Below, piece by piece: positions 7,927 to 16,006 of a DNA stretch of 34,494 bases (position 1 is its first letter; each line of letters begins with the position of its first letter). The DNA comes from Planctomycetota bacterium (GTDB lineage Bacteria > Planctomycetota > SZUA-567 > H5-PLA8). Below the pieces are notes generated by a model that saw only the letters and a list, made by a program, of their open reading frames with translations, was not told the DNA's origin and did no database searches. The position numbers and the translations under genes are program-made. The DNA is taken from contig JAHCJK010000048.1 in the NCBI GenBank assembly GCA_026184295.1, forward strand, positions 1 through 34,494. Reading direction: 5' to 3'.

Positions 7927-7970
7927 GGCCGGAAGCAATTCGGCGCGCGGCCAGCGCGCCGCGGCCGTTT

Positions 7971-8072
7971 GTAGCGCCGGCGTCTCGCCGGCACGGAATA
8001 CGATGAAGGCTCTCACCTTCGTTCGGCCGGCGAGGACGCCGGCGACACTGCCGGCGGGGACGCCGGCGCTAC
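7971..8072. repeat. Inverted-repeat-bounded GC-rich element
   Basis: GTAGCGCCGGCGTCTCGCCG... at 7971-7992 is matched in inverted orientation by 8050-8072 (ending GACGCCGGCGCTAC). An additional direct copy of the inner core, GCCGGCGAGGACGCCGGCG, lies at 8026-8044. The roughly 100-base unit therefore has mirror-image ends and an internal duplication. Similar GCCGGCG-type units are commonly dispersed between genes in high-GC PVC-group genomes. No transposase is present. Confidence 0.65.
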
Positions 8073-8131
8073 GGCGCTGGCCGCGCTCCGGGATTGGCAG
8101 GTTCGGGGGTGCTGCAAGCGGCTTCGCGACC

Positions 8132-8158
8132 CGGACAGGCGGGACGCCTGTCCCACAT
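8132..8158. repeat. 27-bp palindromic repeat, copy 1
   Basis: GGACAGGCG-GGA-CGCCTGTCC followed by CACAT. The identical 27 bases recur in the opposite orientation at 15580-15606. A 9-base stem with a 3-base loop would form a very stable hairpin. Its position, downstream of the convergent response-regulator gene end, would allow a transcription-stopping role, but there is no T-run. Confidence 0.75.
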
Positions 8159-8205
8159 ACGGAGCGCACCGCGACATACGCCGCTGGGCGGCGCGGTGCG
8201 GGCGC

Positions 8206-9702
<1,497 letters not shown>

Positions 9703-9721
9703 GGGTGTTCCCCGGTTGTTC

Positions 9722-11176
9722 TCACGTGGCCGTCCTGGCCGGTCCGGCCGGCGCGCCGGCCACCGGCGCCTCCAGCGGCAGGCGCACGATCGCCGCCGTG
9801 CCCTGCCCCACGGCCGATTCCAGGTCCAGCGAGCCGCCGTGTTCGGCCAGGATGTGCTGGACGATGGCCAGCCCCAGGCCGGTGCCGCGCCCTTCGGCCT
9901 TGGTGGTGAAGAAGAATTCGCCTGCCTTGCGCCGCGTCTCCTCGTCCATGCCCGGCCCGTTGTCCTCGACGCGCAGTTCGGCCTGCGTGGCGTTCTTGCG
10001 CAGCACCAGCTTCAGGCGCCGCGGGCCTTCGCGCCCTTCCATCGCGTCCAGCGCGTTGACCACCAGGTTCAGGAAGACCTGCCCCAGTTCCGCGCGGTTC
10101 CCGGTCACCTCGACGGGCTCCGCGTGCGGCGGGAACTCCCGCGCCACCTCCACGTTCATCCCGCTCAGCCGGTGCTTGCTGAACAGCAGCGCCCCGTCGG
10201 CCACTTCGTCCAGCCGCACCCGCGCCCGCTCGTTGCTCGGCCGCGCGAAGCGCAGCATCGACGAGACGATGTTCTGCACGCGCCCCAGGCCTTCGACGAT
10301 CAGCCCCAGGTATTCGGCGTCGCGCCCGCCGGGTTCGGTCTTCTTCTGCAGCGAACGCGCCGCGTTCAGCATCCCGCCCAGCGGATTGTTGATCTCGTGC
10401 GCCACCCCCGCCGCCAGCCGCCCCGAAACCGAAAGCCGCTCGCTGACGATCAGCTTCTTCTGCGCCTGTTCCAGGTCGTGCACCGCGTCCTGGACGCGCT
10501 TCTCCAGGTTCACGCGCAGGTCGTTCACCTCGTCCACCATCGTGTTGTAGCTGCGGATCAGCGCGCCGATCTCGTCGTTGCGTTCGCTCTGCGGAACCTT
10601 GGGCAGCAGCCCGCGCGAACCCGCCGCCGCGCGGCTTGCCGCCGCCAGGCGTTCCACCGGATTGATGACCAGCCGCAGCGTCAGCCCGTAGACCGCGAAG
10701 CCGAGCATCACCGTGCCGACCAGCATGGTGATGAAGAGCGACCAGAGCTGGTGGTCGAAGGCGATGTCCATCGGCGGCGGCGCGACGTACAGGGTCCAGG
10801 CCCCGCGGTCGTCGCGTTCGGGCGTAAGATGCCGCGCGATCGAGAGTCGGTTGCGGTGCTTCTCGTCCAGGCGTTCCGGCGGCGCCTCCGGCAGGCTCCA
10901 CGCGACCACCCGGTCCTGCCCGTCGCAGACGGCCCACAGTTCCGGCGCGGGCTGAATGGCGAAGAGTTCGCGGCGTTCGGCCAGCACCTGGCGGCGCTGG
11001 TCGCGCGGGACGAACTCGAGGATCGCGGCGAGCGTCTGCGCGGCGGCTTCGCCGCGGTCGCGGCTCTTGCGCACCAGCGGCCCGGCGAATTCCGGCAGCA
11101 CGGCCGCGGCGACGAGGATGTACAGAATGCCCATCATCGACGCGATCACGACCAGGATCTTGGCGCGCAGCTTCAT
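9722..11176 (-). CDS. Membrane sensor histidine kinase (NtrB/AtoS type)
   Basis: 484 residues. First membrane helix about 7-29, a periplasmic loop of about 115 residues (30-143), second helix about 144-171, then a HAMP-like linker (about 170-223), coiled coil (about 220-255) and the HisKA dimerisation domain with phosphoacceptor His260 in AAGVAHEINNPLGG. ATP-binding domain: N-box VFLNLVVNALDAM (367-379), G1 DNGPGM (405-410), F-box FFFTTK (421-426), G2 GRGTGLGLAIV (429-439). H-box and catalytic domain are of the HPK4/NtrB kind that pairs with sigma-54 activators. It lies 30 bases after the lipoprotein stop, with AAGGA before its ATG, and 19 bases before its regulator. The periplasmic loop resembles no ligand-binding domain I know; being periplasmic, it could contact the co-encoded lipoprotein (inference). 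Confidence 0.93.
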   Translation of the reverse strand: MKLRAKILVVIASMMGILYILVAAAVLPEFAGPLVRKSRDRGEAAAQTLAAILEFVPRDQRRQVLAERRELFAIQPAPELWAVCDGQDRVVAWSLPEAPPERLDEKHRNRLSIARHLTPERDDRGAWTLYVAPPPMDIAFDHQLWSLFITMLVGTVMLGFAVYGLTLRLVINPVERLAAASRAAAGSRGLLPKVPQSERNDEIGALIRSYNTMVDEVNDLRVNLEKRVQDAVHDLEQAQKKLIVSERLSVSGRLAAGVAHEINNPLGGMLNAARSLQKKTEPGGRDAEYLGLIVEGLGRVQNIVSSMLRFARPSNERARVRLDEVADGALLFSKHRLSGMNVEVAREFPPHAEPVEVTGNRAELGQVFLNLVVNALDAMEGREGPRRLKLVLRKNATQAELRVEDNGPGMDEETRRKAGEFFFTTKAEGRGTGLGLAIVQHILAEHGGSLDLESAVGQGTAAIVRLPLEAPVAGAPAGPARTAT

Positions 11177-11206
11177 GCTTCGATCCTTCCAGCCGGTCCC
11201 GGGGCA

Positions 11207-12877
11207 TCAGGGCGCCTTCGGTTCCACCTGCAGCGCGGGCGGGTCGGGGAAGATCAGGTTGGGCGCGACGCGTTCCAGCGCCGTGCGCACCAGCCGGTAT
11301 TCCTCGGCGGCGCGTTCGAAGTCGGCCTGTTCGAGCGGGCGGTTCACGTTGGGATAGCGCACGAATCCGTCGGGCCCCGCGTCGGCGCTCTCGGGCTTCA
11401 GTTCCTTGCGGAACTCCGAGGCGTCCTCCGCGACCAGGATCTCGCCCTCGTTGCCCACGCGCACGGTCTTGCGGCGGTACGGATTCAGGCGGTTCTGTTC
11501 GTCGCGGGTGCGGTTGGCCTTGGCGTAGTTTTCCTGGCAGACGGCCATGCGCTTGAGCAGCCCCTGCAGGACCTTGGCGAGCGCGTTCACCGCGCGCTGC
11601 TGCTCGTCGCCGCGCGCGCCCACCGCGATGCTCGTGCGCCCCTGCAGCGCCTCGACGCCGATGTTCAGCGCCTTCAGGTGCGCCGTCGCCAGCGGCAGGT
11701 CGGTCATGATGTCCAGGCGGCGCGGTTCGGCCGAGGCCGGTTCGGCCGGGCGCGGCGTCACTTCGCCCGCGGGCAGGTCCACGCGCGCGGGCCCGGCCAG
11801 CGCGATCTCCAGCCCGTTGATCAGGCGCATCACGCGCAGCTGGTCGGCCAGTTCGGCCGTCGCCGTGGACGCGCGCAGGTCGGGAAATTCCAGGTGCCCG
11901 GGCTTGAGCGCCGGGACGCCGGCTTCGCCCGGCAGATGCATCACTTCCGTCGAACCGTCGGCCGGCGCGGCGAAGACTTCGCCGTCGCCCTGCGGCCGGG
12001 CGAGCTTGGTCACCGCCAGCCGCCCCAGCGCCTTGGTGGTTCCGTCGAGCAGATTCGCGGTCACGCGGCCGTCGGCGCCGATGAGCACGCGCCGCGCTTC
12101 CGCCGGCACGGGCAGCAGGTCGCCGTCGAGCGTCCCCGCGCGCACGCGCAGCGCGCCGTTCGCATCCAGGTACACGCGCCCGCCGCGCGCGAAGGCCCGC
12201 GCGCCTTCCTTCAGGTTCAGCGCCTCGTGGTCGGCCGAGACGCGGATCGGCAGGAAGAACTTCTCGCTCCCGCCTTCGCCCGCGTCGGGCAGCGCCAGGT
12301 CCAGCGGCTGCCCGGTGTAGACCAGCCGCGCTTCCAGGAACCACGGGCCGCCGGCGTTGCGCGTCTCGTTCAGCAGCAGGCCCGGCTGCGCGGCGCGTTC
12401 CAGGCGGTCGCGGATGCGCAGGGCGGAACGCGCGGCGTTCTCGCGCGCTTCTTTAAGCAACGCGATGAACGCGCCTTTCTCGGCGCCCTTGATCGCGCGG
12501 CTGAGCAGCTTGCTGCCGTCGGGTTCGTCGCGCGCTTTTTCGAAGCCGAGTTTCTGGATCAACTGCGCGGAGGGCGAGCGTTCGTTTTCGGCGAAGAGCG
12601 CCACGTTGACGTGCGTGTCGCCGTTGGCGCGCACCGACGAATACGGCAGCGCGTCGGGCACCAGCGCTTCCAGCAGCGCGTCGATGCGGACCTTGTCGAG
12701 CGATTCGCCGGAGGTCTCGTCCGAGAAGCGCAGCGCCATGCGCGCTTCGCGGTCGGTGGAGGTACCATGGTCCTGTTCGGCGCTCGGAGGCGTCTTGGTG
12801 CGCTCGCCGTCGCAGCCGGCCAGGAGGAGCATCGCGGGGAGCGCCAGCCCCGCACAAATCCGCCGTTGTTTCCGCAT
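11207..12877 (-). CDS. Lipoprotein with FlgG-like and FlgC-like (flagellar rod) regions
   Basis: 556 residues. Signal peptide with lipobox LLAGC, lipidated Cys22. Residues about 185-365 read like the flagellar hook/rod protein FlgG: YTGQPLDLALPD (187-198; FlgG has TGxPLDLAIxGxGFF), FARGGRVYLDANGALRV (229-245; FlgG YTRxGxFxLDAxGxLV), VLIGADGRVTA (264-274) and ALGRLAVTKLARP (283-295). Residues about 398-540 read like rod protein FlgC: LKALNIGVEAL (401-411), ENYAKANRTR (449-458; FlgC has AENIANANTTR), PYRRKTV (466-472), AEDASEFRKEL (483-493) and PDGFVRYPNVN (502-512; FlgC DGYVRYPNVN), with an insertion of about 30 residues after the first helix. Residues 50-180 are unassigned; a very weak likeness to the FliF/SctJ ring lipoprotein fold was considered. 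First gene of the operon with the kinase and regulator, divergent from lexA. Family likeness is by eye; a fusion of two rod proteins on a lipid anchor would be unusual. Otherwise a lipoprotein of unknown function. Confidence 0.8.
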   Translation of the reverse strand: MRKQRRICAGLALPAMLLLAGCDGERTKTPPSAEQDHGTSTDREARMALRFSDETSGESLDKVRIDALLEALVPDALPYSSVRANGDTHVNVALFAENERSPSAQLIQKLGFEKARDEPDGSKLLSRAIKGAEKGAFIALLKEARENAARSALRIRDRLERAAQPGLLLNETRNAGGPWFLEARLVYTGQPLDLALPDAGEGGSEKFFLPIRVSADHEALNLKEGARAFARGGRVYLDANGALRVRAGTLDGDLLPVPAEARRVLIGADGRVTANLLDGTTKALGRLAVTKLARPQGDGEVFAAPADGSTEVMHLPGEAGVPALKPGHLEFPDLRASTATAELADQLRVMRLINGLEIALAGPARVDLPAGEVTPRPAEPASAEPRRLDIMTDLPLATAHLKALNIGVEALQGRTSIAVGARGDEQQRAVNALAKVLQGLLKRMAVCQENYAKANRTRDEQNRLNPYRRKTVRVGNEGEILVAEDASEFRKELKPESADAGPDGFVRYPNVNRPLEQADFERAAEEYRLVRTALERVAPNLIFPDPPALQVEPKAP

Positions 12878-13171
12878 GCTTTCTCTAAGGTACGTTAAAA
12901 GAGGAAGTTACACAAACCGGACGGAGTTACCATTTCGTTACAAAAGGTAGTACTCGGACCCTCCAATTGCAACTGCAAATTGATATTCGGTCGTTTTTCC
13001 AGTCTTTTCGCTAAACTCGGCTAGCAAACATGCCGACTTAGGACTATGTTAAGACATTTAGGAGAATACTTGGACATGGATCGGTCAAATTAGGGGACCG
13101 ATTGGCTGGCAAAAACACGGATCACTTTTCCCTAATTCGCACCATTCAAGTCGCGCATCGAGGACAAGCGG
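12878..13171. promoter_or_regulatory. AT-rich divergent promoter region between the lipoprotein operon and lexA
   Basis: This 294-base gap is clearly AT-richer than its neighbours and must hold the promoters of the lipoprotein operon (minus) and lexA (plus). Visible elements: a small palindrome TTGCA-AC-TGCAA (12967-12978), and a 7-base inverted repeat upstream of lexA at 13080-13102 (listed separately). GAGGA at about 13159-13163 serves lexA; AGAGAAAG just before 12877 is a weak site for the lipoprotein. No sigma-54 (TGGCAC-N5-TTGC) promoter was recognised here. Confidence 0.5.
13080..13102. promoter_or_regulatory. lexA: Candidate LexA operator upstream of lexA
   Basis: ATCGGTC (13080-13086) and GACCGAT (13096-13102) form a perfect 7-base inverted repeat with a 9-base spacer, 70 bases before the lexA start. 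LexA proteins usually repress their own gene through such a dyad, and operator sequence varies strongly between phyla, so a non-standard motif would not be surprising. The symmetry is seen directly; its use by LexA is inference. Confidence 0.45.
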
Positions 13172-13777
13172 ATGAACTACACGCCCAAGCAGCTCCAGAT
13201 CTTACGCCTGATTTACGACTACCAGCAGCAGCACGGGTTCTCGCCGACCTATGCGGAGCTGGCCAAGGACCTCGGCGTCTCGACGATTACCGTCTTCGAG
13301 CACCTCGAGGCGCTGGAACGTAAGGGCGCGATCCGCCGCCGCAGGCACGAGGCGCGCTCCGTCGAGATCATCGAACCCAACTTCCTGCGCGAGCAGGGCA
13401 ACCGCAAGACGCTGCCGCTGCGCGGGTCCATCGCCGCCGGCAAGCCGCTGGAAGCCGTCGAGACGTCCGAGGAAGTGCCCATCGGCGACGTCTTCGGCCC
13501 CTCGCACAACACCTTTGTGCTGAAGGTGAAGGGCGACAGCATGATCGAAGACCACATCGTGGACGGCGACATGATCGTCGTCGAAGGCTGCGAGTCGGCG
13601 CGCGACGGCGAGATCGTCGTGGCGCTGCTCCCCGACGGCCAGGCCACGCTGAAGCGCTACTACAAGGAAAACGGCCGCATCCGCCTCCAGCCCTCGAATT
13701 CCACGATGCAGCCCATCTACGCCGAAAACGTGAAGGTGCAGGGCATCTACCGCGGCCTGGTGCGCAAACTGCGCTGA
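13172..13777 (+). CDS. lexA: LexA repressor, SOS-response regulator with self-cleaving S24 domain
   Basis: 201 residues, the usual LexA length. N-terminal winged-helix DNA-binding domain (1-65): LTPKQLQILRLI-like opening, SPTYAELAKDLGVSTITVFEHLEALERKG (24-52). C-terminal peptidase S24 domain: cleavage dyad Ala89-Gly90 in RGSIAAGKP, nucleophile Ser123 in GDSMIED, general base Lys161 in ATLKRYY. The ATG at 13172 has GAGGA 7 bases upstream. When RecA filaments form on damaged DNA the protein should cleave itself and release SOS genes. The recognition segment (VSTITVFEHLEAL) departs from the E. coli type, consistent with a different operator. It is transcribed alone, away from the lipoprotein operon, and is followed by an 8-bp microsatellite. 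Assignment is secure. Confidence 0.95.
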   Translation: MNYTPKQLQILRLIYDYQQQHGFSPTYAELAKDLGVSTITVFEHLEALERKGAIRRRRHEARSVEIIEPNFLREQGNRKTLPLRGSIAAGKPLEAVETSEEVPIGDVFGPSHNTFVLKVKGDSMIEDHIVDGDMIVVEGCESARDGEIVVALLPDGQATLKRYYKENGRIRLQPSNSTMQPIYAENVKVQGIYRGLVRKLR

Positions 13778-13791
13778 TCGTACAAGGAACT

Positions 13792-13871
13792 GGTTGGCTG
13801 GTTGGCTGGTTGGCTGGTTAGCTGGTTAGCTGGTTAGCTGGTTAGCTGGTTAGCTGGTTAGCTGGTTAGCT
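13792..13871. repeat. 8-bp microsatellite, ten units
   Basis: Ten head-to-tail octamers begin 15 bases after the lexA stop: three GGTTGGCT (13792-13815) then seven GGTTAGCT (13816-13871). The variant boundary is sharp, so the seven identical units look recently expanded. It is outside any supported gene, lying between the convergent ends of lexA and the DUF1963 gene. Copy number probably varies between strains. Confidence 0.92.
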
Positions 13872-13960
13872 GGTTTGGCTCGATTGGTTCTTTGGTTCTT
13901 CGGTTCTTCGTAGTTCTTTGGCTCTTCGTAGTTCTTTGCGGCTCTGCGGCTTTGCGTGAG
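13872..13960. repeat. Degenerate TTCTTTGG / CGTAGTTC repeat tract
   Basis: Directly continuing the microsatellite is an imperfect periodic tract: TTCTTTGG, TTCTTCGG, two copies of TTCTTCGTAGTTCTTTG, and CGGCTCTGCGGCTTTGCG. Read on the minus strand it resembles the CGCAAAGACGCAAAG/CACGAAG tracts at 15.67-15.94 kb, so both are probably decayed members of one short-repeat family. No gene is supported. Confidence 0.6.
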
Positions 13961-13993
13961 AACGTTGGGCCCGCGGCCGAAGAACGCGCTACG

Positions 13994-14692
13994 TCAGCAG
14001 CAGGACCAGCCGAAGGCCAGCCGGCGAGGGTGGTTCCTGCATTGGGTGATGTGTCCGCAACCCATGTCGCCGAACATGTAATCCAGATTCTTTTCGGAAT
14101 CGAGTTGGAAGAGGTGCTGCATGCGCGCGCCGCAGTCGGGGCAGTTCGGGTATTCGACGCCCTGCACCCATAGCGGCCAGCCCAGCAACTTCTCGCCTTC
14201 GCGCGGGAAGCCGTCCATCTCGCCCGCGTCCCCGACGTCGATGCCCAGTTGGCGGCGTTCTTCGCCGGCCGGATAGTCGTAATCGGCGGTCCAACGCACA
14301 ATCTGCCTGGGCGCGATGGGTTCGGGAACGGGGCTCCGCGCGAACCGCCTGGGCGCCCCGGCCGGTTCGACGACGCGCAGCAACACCGTCGAGCCGAACG
14401 GCGCCCACGCTTCGCATTCCACCTCGCACTGGGCCTCCTTGTTGGTGCAGTAGAACATCTGCAGCAGGCCCGTTCCGAAAGGCTGGCCCGCGCCGGGCGG
14501 CAGGGAACCGGCATTCAACTGGACGAAGAGCTGCATCGGTTCGCCGCAGTTCGCGCAGGCCGGCCATGCTTCGCCTTCGCCGAGCCACGGGATGCCGGAA
14601 AACTTGGAGCCGTCCAGCGGGCCTCCGCCCTCCTCCGTTTCCGGCAGCCAGCAGGGCCTGCGCAAGGGTGCAACCCGTTCCCAGATATCCAT
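13994..14692 (-). CDS. DUF1963 family protein (YwqG-like)
   Basis: 232 residues; ATG at 14692 has GGAGG 6 bases upstream, which decides the start against longer in-frame forms. DUF1963 features: SKFSGIPWLGEGEAWPACANCGEPMQ spanning residues 29-54 (family SKxGGxPxLPxxxxWPxC), FVQLNAGSLPP, GLLQMFYCTN, and the C-terminal FQLDSEKNLDYMFGDMGCGHI. Two CxxC pairs (Cys46/Cys49 and CPDC near residue 190) could bind zinc. Cytosolic; molecular role of the family unknown. It is encoded 53 bases downstream of the 7-residue-repeat gene on the same strand and is probably co-transcribed with it. Confidence 0.8.
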   Translation of the reverse strand: MDIWERVAPLRRPCWLPETEEGGGPLDGSKFSGIPWLGEGEAWPACANCGEPMQLFVQLNAGSLPPGAGQPFGTGLLQMFYCTNKEAQCEVECEAWAPFGSTVLLRVVEPAGAPRRFARSPVPEPIAPRQIVRWTADYDYPAGEERRQLGIDVGDAGEMDGFPREGEKLLGWPLWVQGVEYPNCPDCGARMQHLFQLDSEKNLDYMFGDMGCGHITQCRNHPRRLAFGWSCC

Positions 14693-14745
14693 GGCGTTCC
14701 TCCACCGTTCTTCCCGCACGGCCTCGCCTGCGGCCGGCCTCGGGC

Positions 14746-15504
14746 TTACGCGTCGTCCCCAAAGTCCCGCTTCTTCCGCGGGGGGCTCGCGGCGGCCGCC
14801 GCCGCGTCGAGCGCCCCGTAGTGAGCGGCGCGCGCGGCGAGCAGTTCGGGGAGGCCGGGGGCGCAGGGGGTCAGCCAGAGGCAGTTCGTCTCGTTGGCGG
14901 CGATGCCGGTTTCGACGAGCGCCAGGCGTTCGGGCGGCACCCAGGAAATCAGCAGGGCGCTCGCCTGCGCAGGACTTTTGGGCACGAAGGCGACCCACGT
15001 GTCCCACGGCGCGACGTCGCAGCCGTTGAAGTAGCCGCCCGTGGCCTGCTCGGAGGCGCCGTCGAGTTCCGAGCGGTCGTCTTCGAAGAAGAGCAGGTGG
15101 CCAAGGGTGAGATCGGGCGTGTACGCGGCGAGATCGGGCCGGCGCGCGGCGAGATCGGGCCGGCGCGCGGCGAAGTCGGGCGGGTGCGCGGCGTGGTCGG
15201 GCGGGTGCGTGGCGAAATTCGGATGTGCGGCGAGGTCCGGCTGCGTCTTCTTCAGTTCGCCGATGCGGCGTGCGGCCAGGTCCGCGACGACGTCGGCCCA
15301 GGAGCGTTCGCCCGCGCCCATCAGGAACTGGAACCAGGTCTCGGCCTTGGCCGCGTCGGGGCGCTGGTCGGGCGGGAGTTCGCGGTCGTGGATGAGGACG
15401 GGCTTGAGCGCCTCGGTGCGCAGCCCGTCGTTCGGATCGGCCGCGCGCGGCAGGCACCACGCAATCGTTTCGGCCAGGCGCTGCGAGAAGAGTTCCGGTT
15501 CCAT
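14746..15504 (-). CDS. Hypothetical protein with internal 7-residue tandem repeat
   Basis: 252 residues, no family recognised. The ATG at 15504 has GAGG close upstream. N-terminal part (1-88) is helical and rich in Trp/Arg; residues 91-131 consist of six imperfect heptads (LAAHPN, FATHPPD, HAAHPPD, FAARRPD, LAARRPD, LAAYTPD); the C-terminal part (132-235) looks like a compact alpha-beta domain (HLLFFEDDRSELDG, YFNGCDVAPWDTWVAFV, ALLISWVPPERLALVETGI); a basic tail RKKRD follows. The C-terminal half has the flavour of cytosolic proteins of unknown function that sit beside DUF1963/SMI1-type genes, but I cannot name it. No signal peptide. First gene of a likely two-gene unit with the DUF1963 gene. 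Confidence 0.7.
   Translation of the reverse strand: MEPELFSQRLAETIAWCLPRAADPNDGLRTEALKPVLIHDRELPPDQRPDAAKAETWFQFLMGAGERSWADVVADLAARRIGELKKTQPDLAAHPNFATHPPDHAAHPPDFAARRPDLAARRPDLAAYTPDLTLGHLLFFEDDRSELDGASEQATGGYFNGCDVAPWDTWVAFVPKSPAQASALLISWVPPERLALVETGIAANETNCLWLTPCAPGLPELLAARAAHYGALDAAAAAASPPRKKRDFGDDA
15112..15234 (-). repeat. 21-bp tandem repeat inside a coding sequence
   Basis: About six 21-base units (the first is 18 bases) encode the heptads at residues 91-131 of the hypothetical protein. Period 21 keeps the frame, so unit gain or loss would change protein length without a frameshift. Two adjacent units (about 15134-15175) are nearly identical at DNA level, which suggests recent duplication. 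Confidence 0.85.
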
Positions 15505-15579
15505 GGGCCTCAGTCTAACGCGTACGGCGAGCGCGTCACCAGCAGGGCCTTAGGGCAAGGGCGTGCGGAGACCCTGCGC

Positions 15580-15606
15580 ATGTGGGACAGGCGTCCCGCC
15601 TGTCCG
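15580..15606. repeat. 27-bp palindromic repeat, copy 2 (inverted)
   Basis: ATGTG then GGACAGGCG-TCC-CGCCTGTCC: the exact reverse complement of 8132-8158. Here it lies about 75 bases upstream of the heptad-repeat gene, so a promoter-proximal or transcript-end role would have to differ from that of copy 1. Confidence 0.75.
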
Positions 15607-15673
15607 CGCCATGGAAGGGAGCAGGGTGCTTGTAGATTCGAGCCGTTCGGTGGGTGCGAACAAATACGGCCAT

Positions 15674-15935
15674 GTTTCGCGCCAAGACGCAAAGACGCTA
15701 AGAACTGCAAGAAACAGCAGAACGGATGATCCACGAAGGACACGAAGGCACACGAAGAACGGCCACTGCGTATTTCGCGCCAAGACGCAAAGACGCAAAG
15801 AACGGCCACGCACTACCAACTCCAACGCAGTCCTTCGTGCTCTTAGTGTCCTTCGTGGATGAGCCGTTTGCCGTTCTGCAGTTTGTCGTTCTGCAGTTGA
15901 GCAGTTCTTGGCGTCTTAGCGTCTTTGCGCGAAAC
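15674..15935. repeat. Nested imperfect inverted-repeat island (ACGCAAAG/CACGAAG type)
   Basis: Outer arms: 15674-15708 (GTTTCGCGCCAAGACGC..., ending AAGAACTGC) and 15901-15935, which reads almost the same on the other strand apart from a small shift. Inner arms: 15725-15757 (GATCCACGAAGGACACGAAG) and 15834-15863. Between them is a further direct copy of the outer motif (15774-15803, TTTCGCGCCAAGACGCAAAG). The building blocks are 8-9-base units, AAGACGCA and CACGAAGGA. Such tracts are widespread in soil and PVC-group genomes and their origin is unclear. A fold-back transcript of about 260 bases would be very stable. Confidence 0.75.
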
Positions 15936-16006
15936 AGGTCGTACGTTGTAGTGGCCGTGCTCCGCGCCCTCCGCGCCTTCGCGGTGAACCGCACCGAACG
16001 GATGGT

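Larger units (their letters stand above)
7609..8205. other. Non-coding, repeat-rich gap
   Basis: About 600 bases between the convergent ends of the HEAT-repeat gene and the response-regulator gene. No gene is supported. It contains copy 2 of the 87-bp triple-palindrome element, two 30-bp tandem units, a cluster of GCCGGCG-type inverted and direct repeats, and a 21-base palindrome also present near 15.6 kb; each is listed separately. Open frames here translate these repeats into low-complexity peptides and are not genes. Confidence 0.8.
15505..16006. other. Non-coding gap made of repeats
   Basis: This 500-base gap lies between the start of the heptad-repeat gene and the end of the ferredoxin gene, both on the minus strand. 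It holds the second copy of the 27-bp palindrome (15580-15606) and a nested inverted-repeat island (15674-15935), then a CGCGCCCTCCGCGCCTTCGC tract at 15963-15982 of the same kind. No gene is supported; open frames on both strands simply translate the repeats. Confidence 0.75.

Noticed and set aside
12967..12978. TTGCA-AC-TGCAA palindrome as a second operator
   Set aside because: Only a 5-base arm in AT-rich DNA; too short to separate from chance without conservation data.
13792..13871. CRISPR array
   Set aside because: The 8-base units are directly adjacent with no spacers and no cas genes are present.
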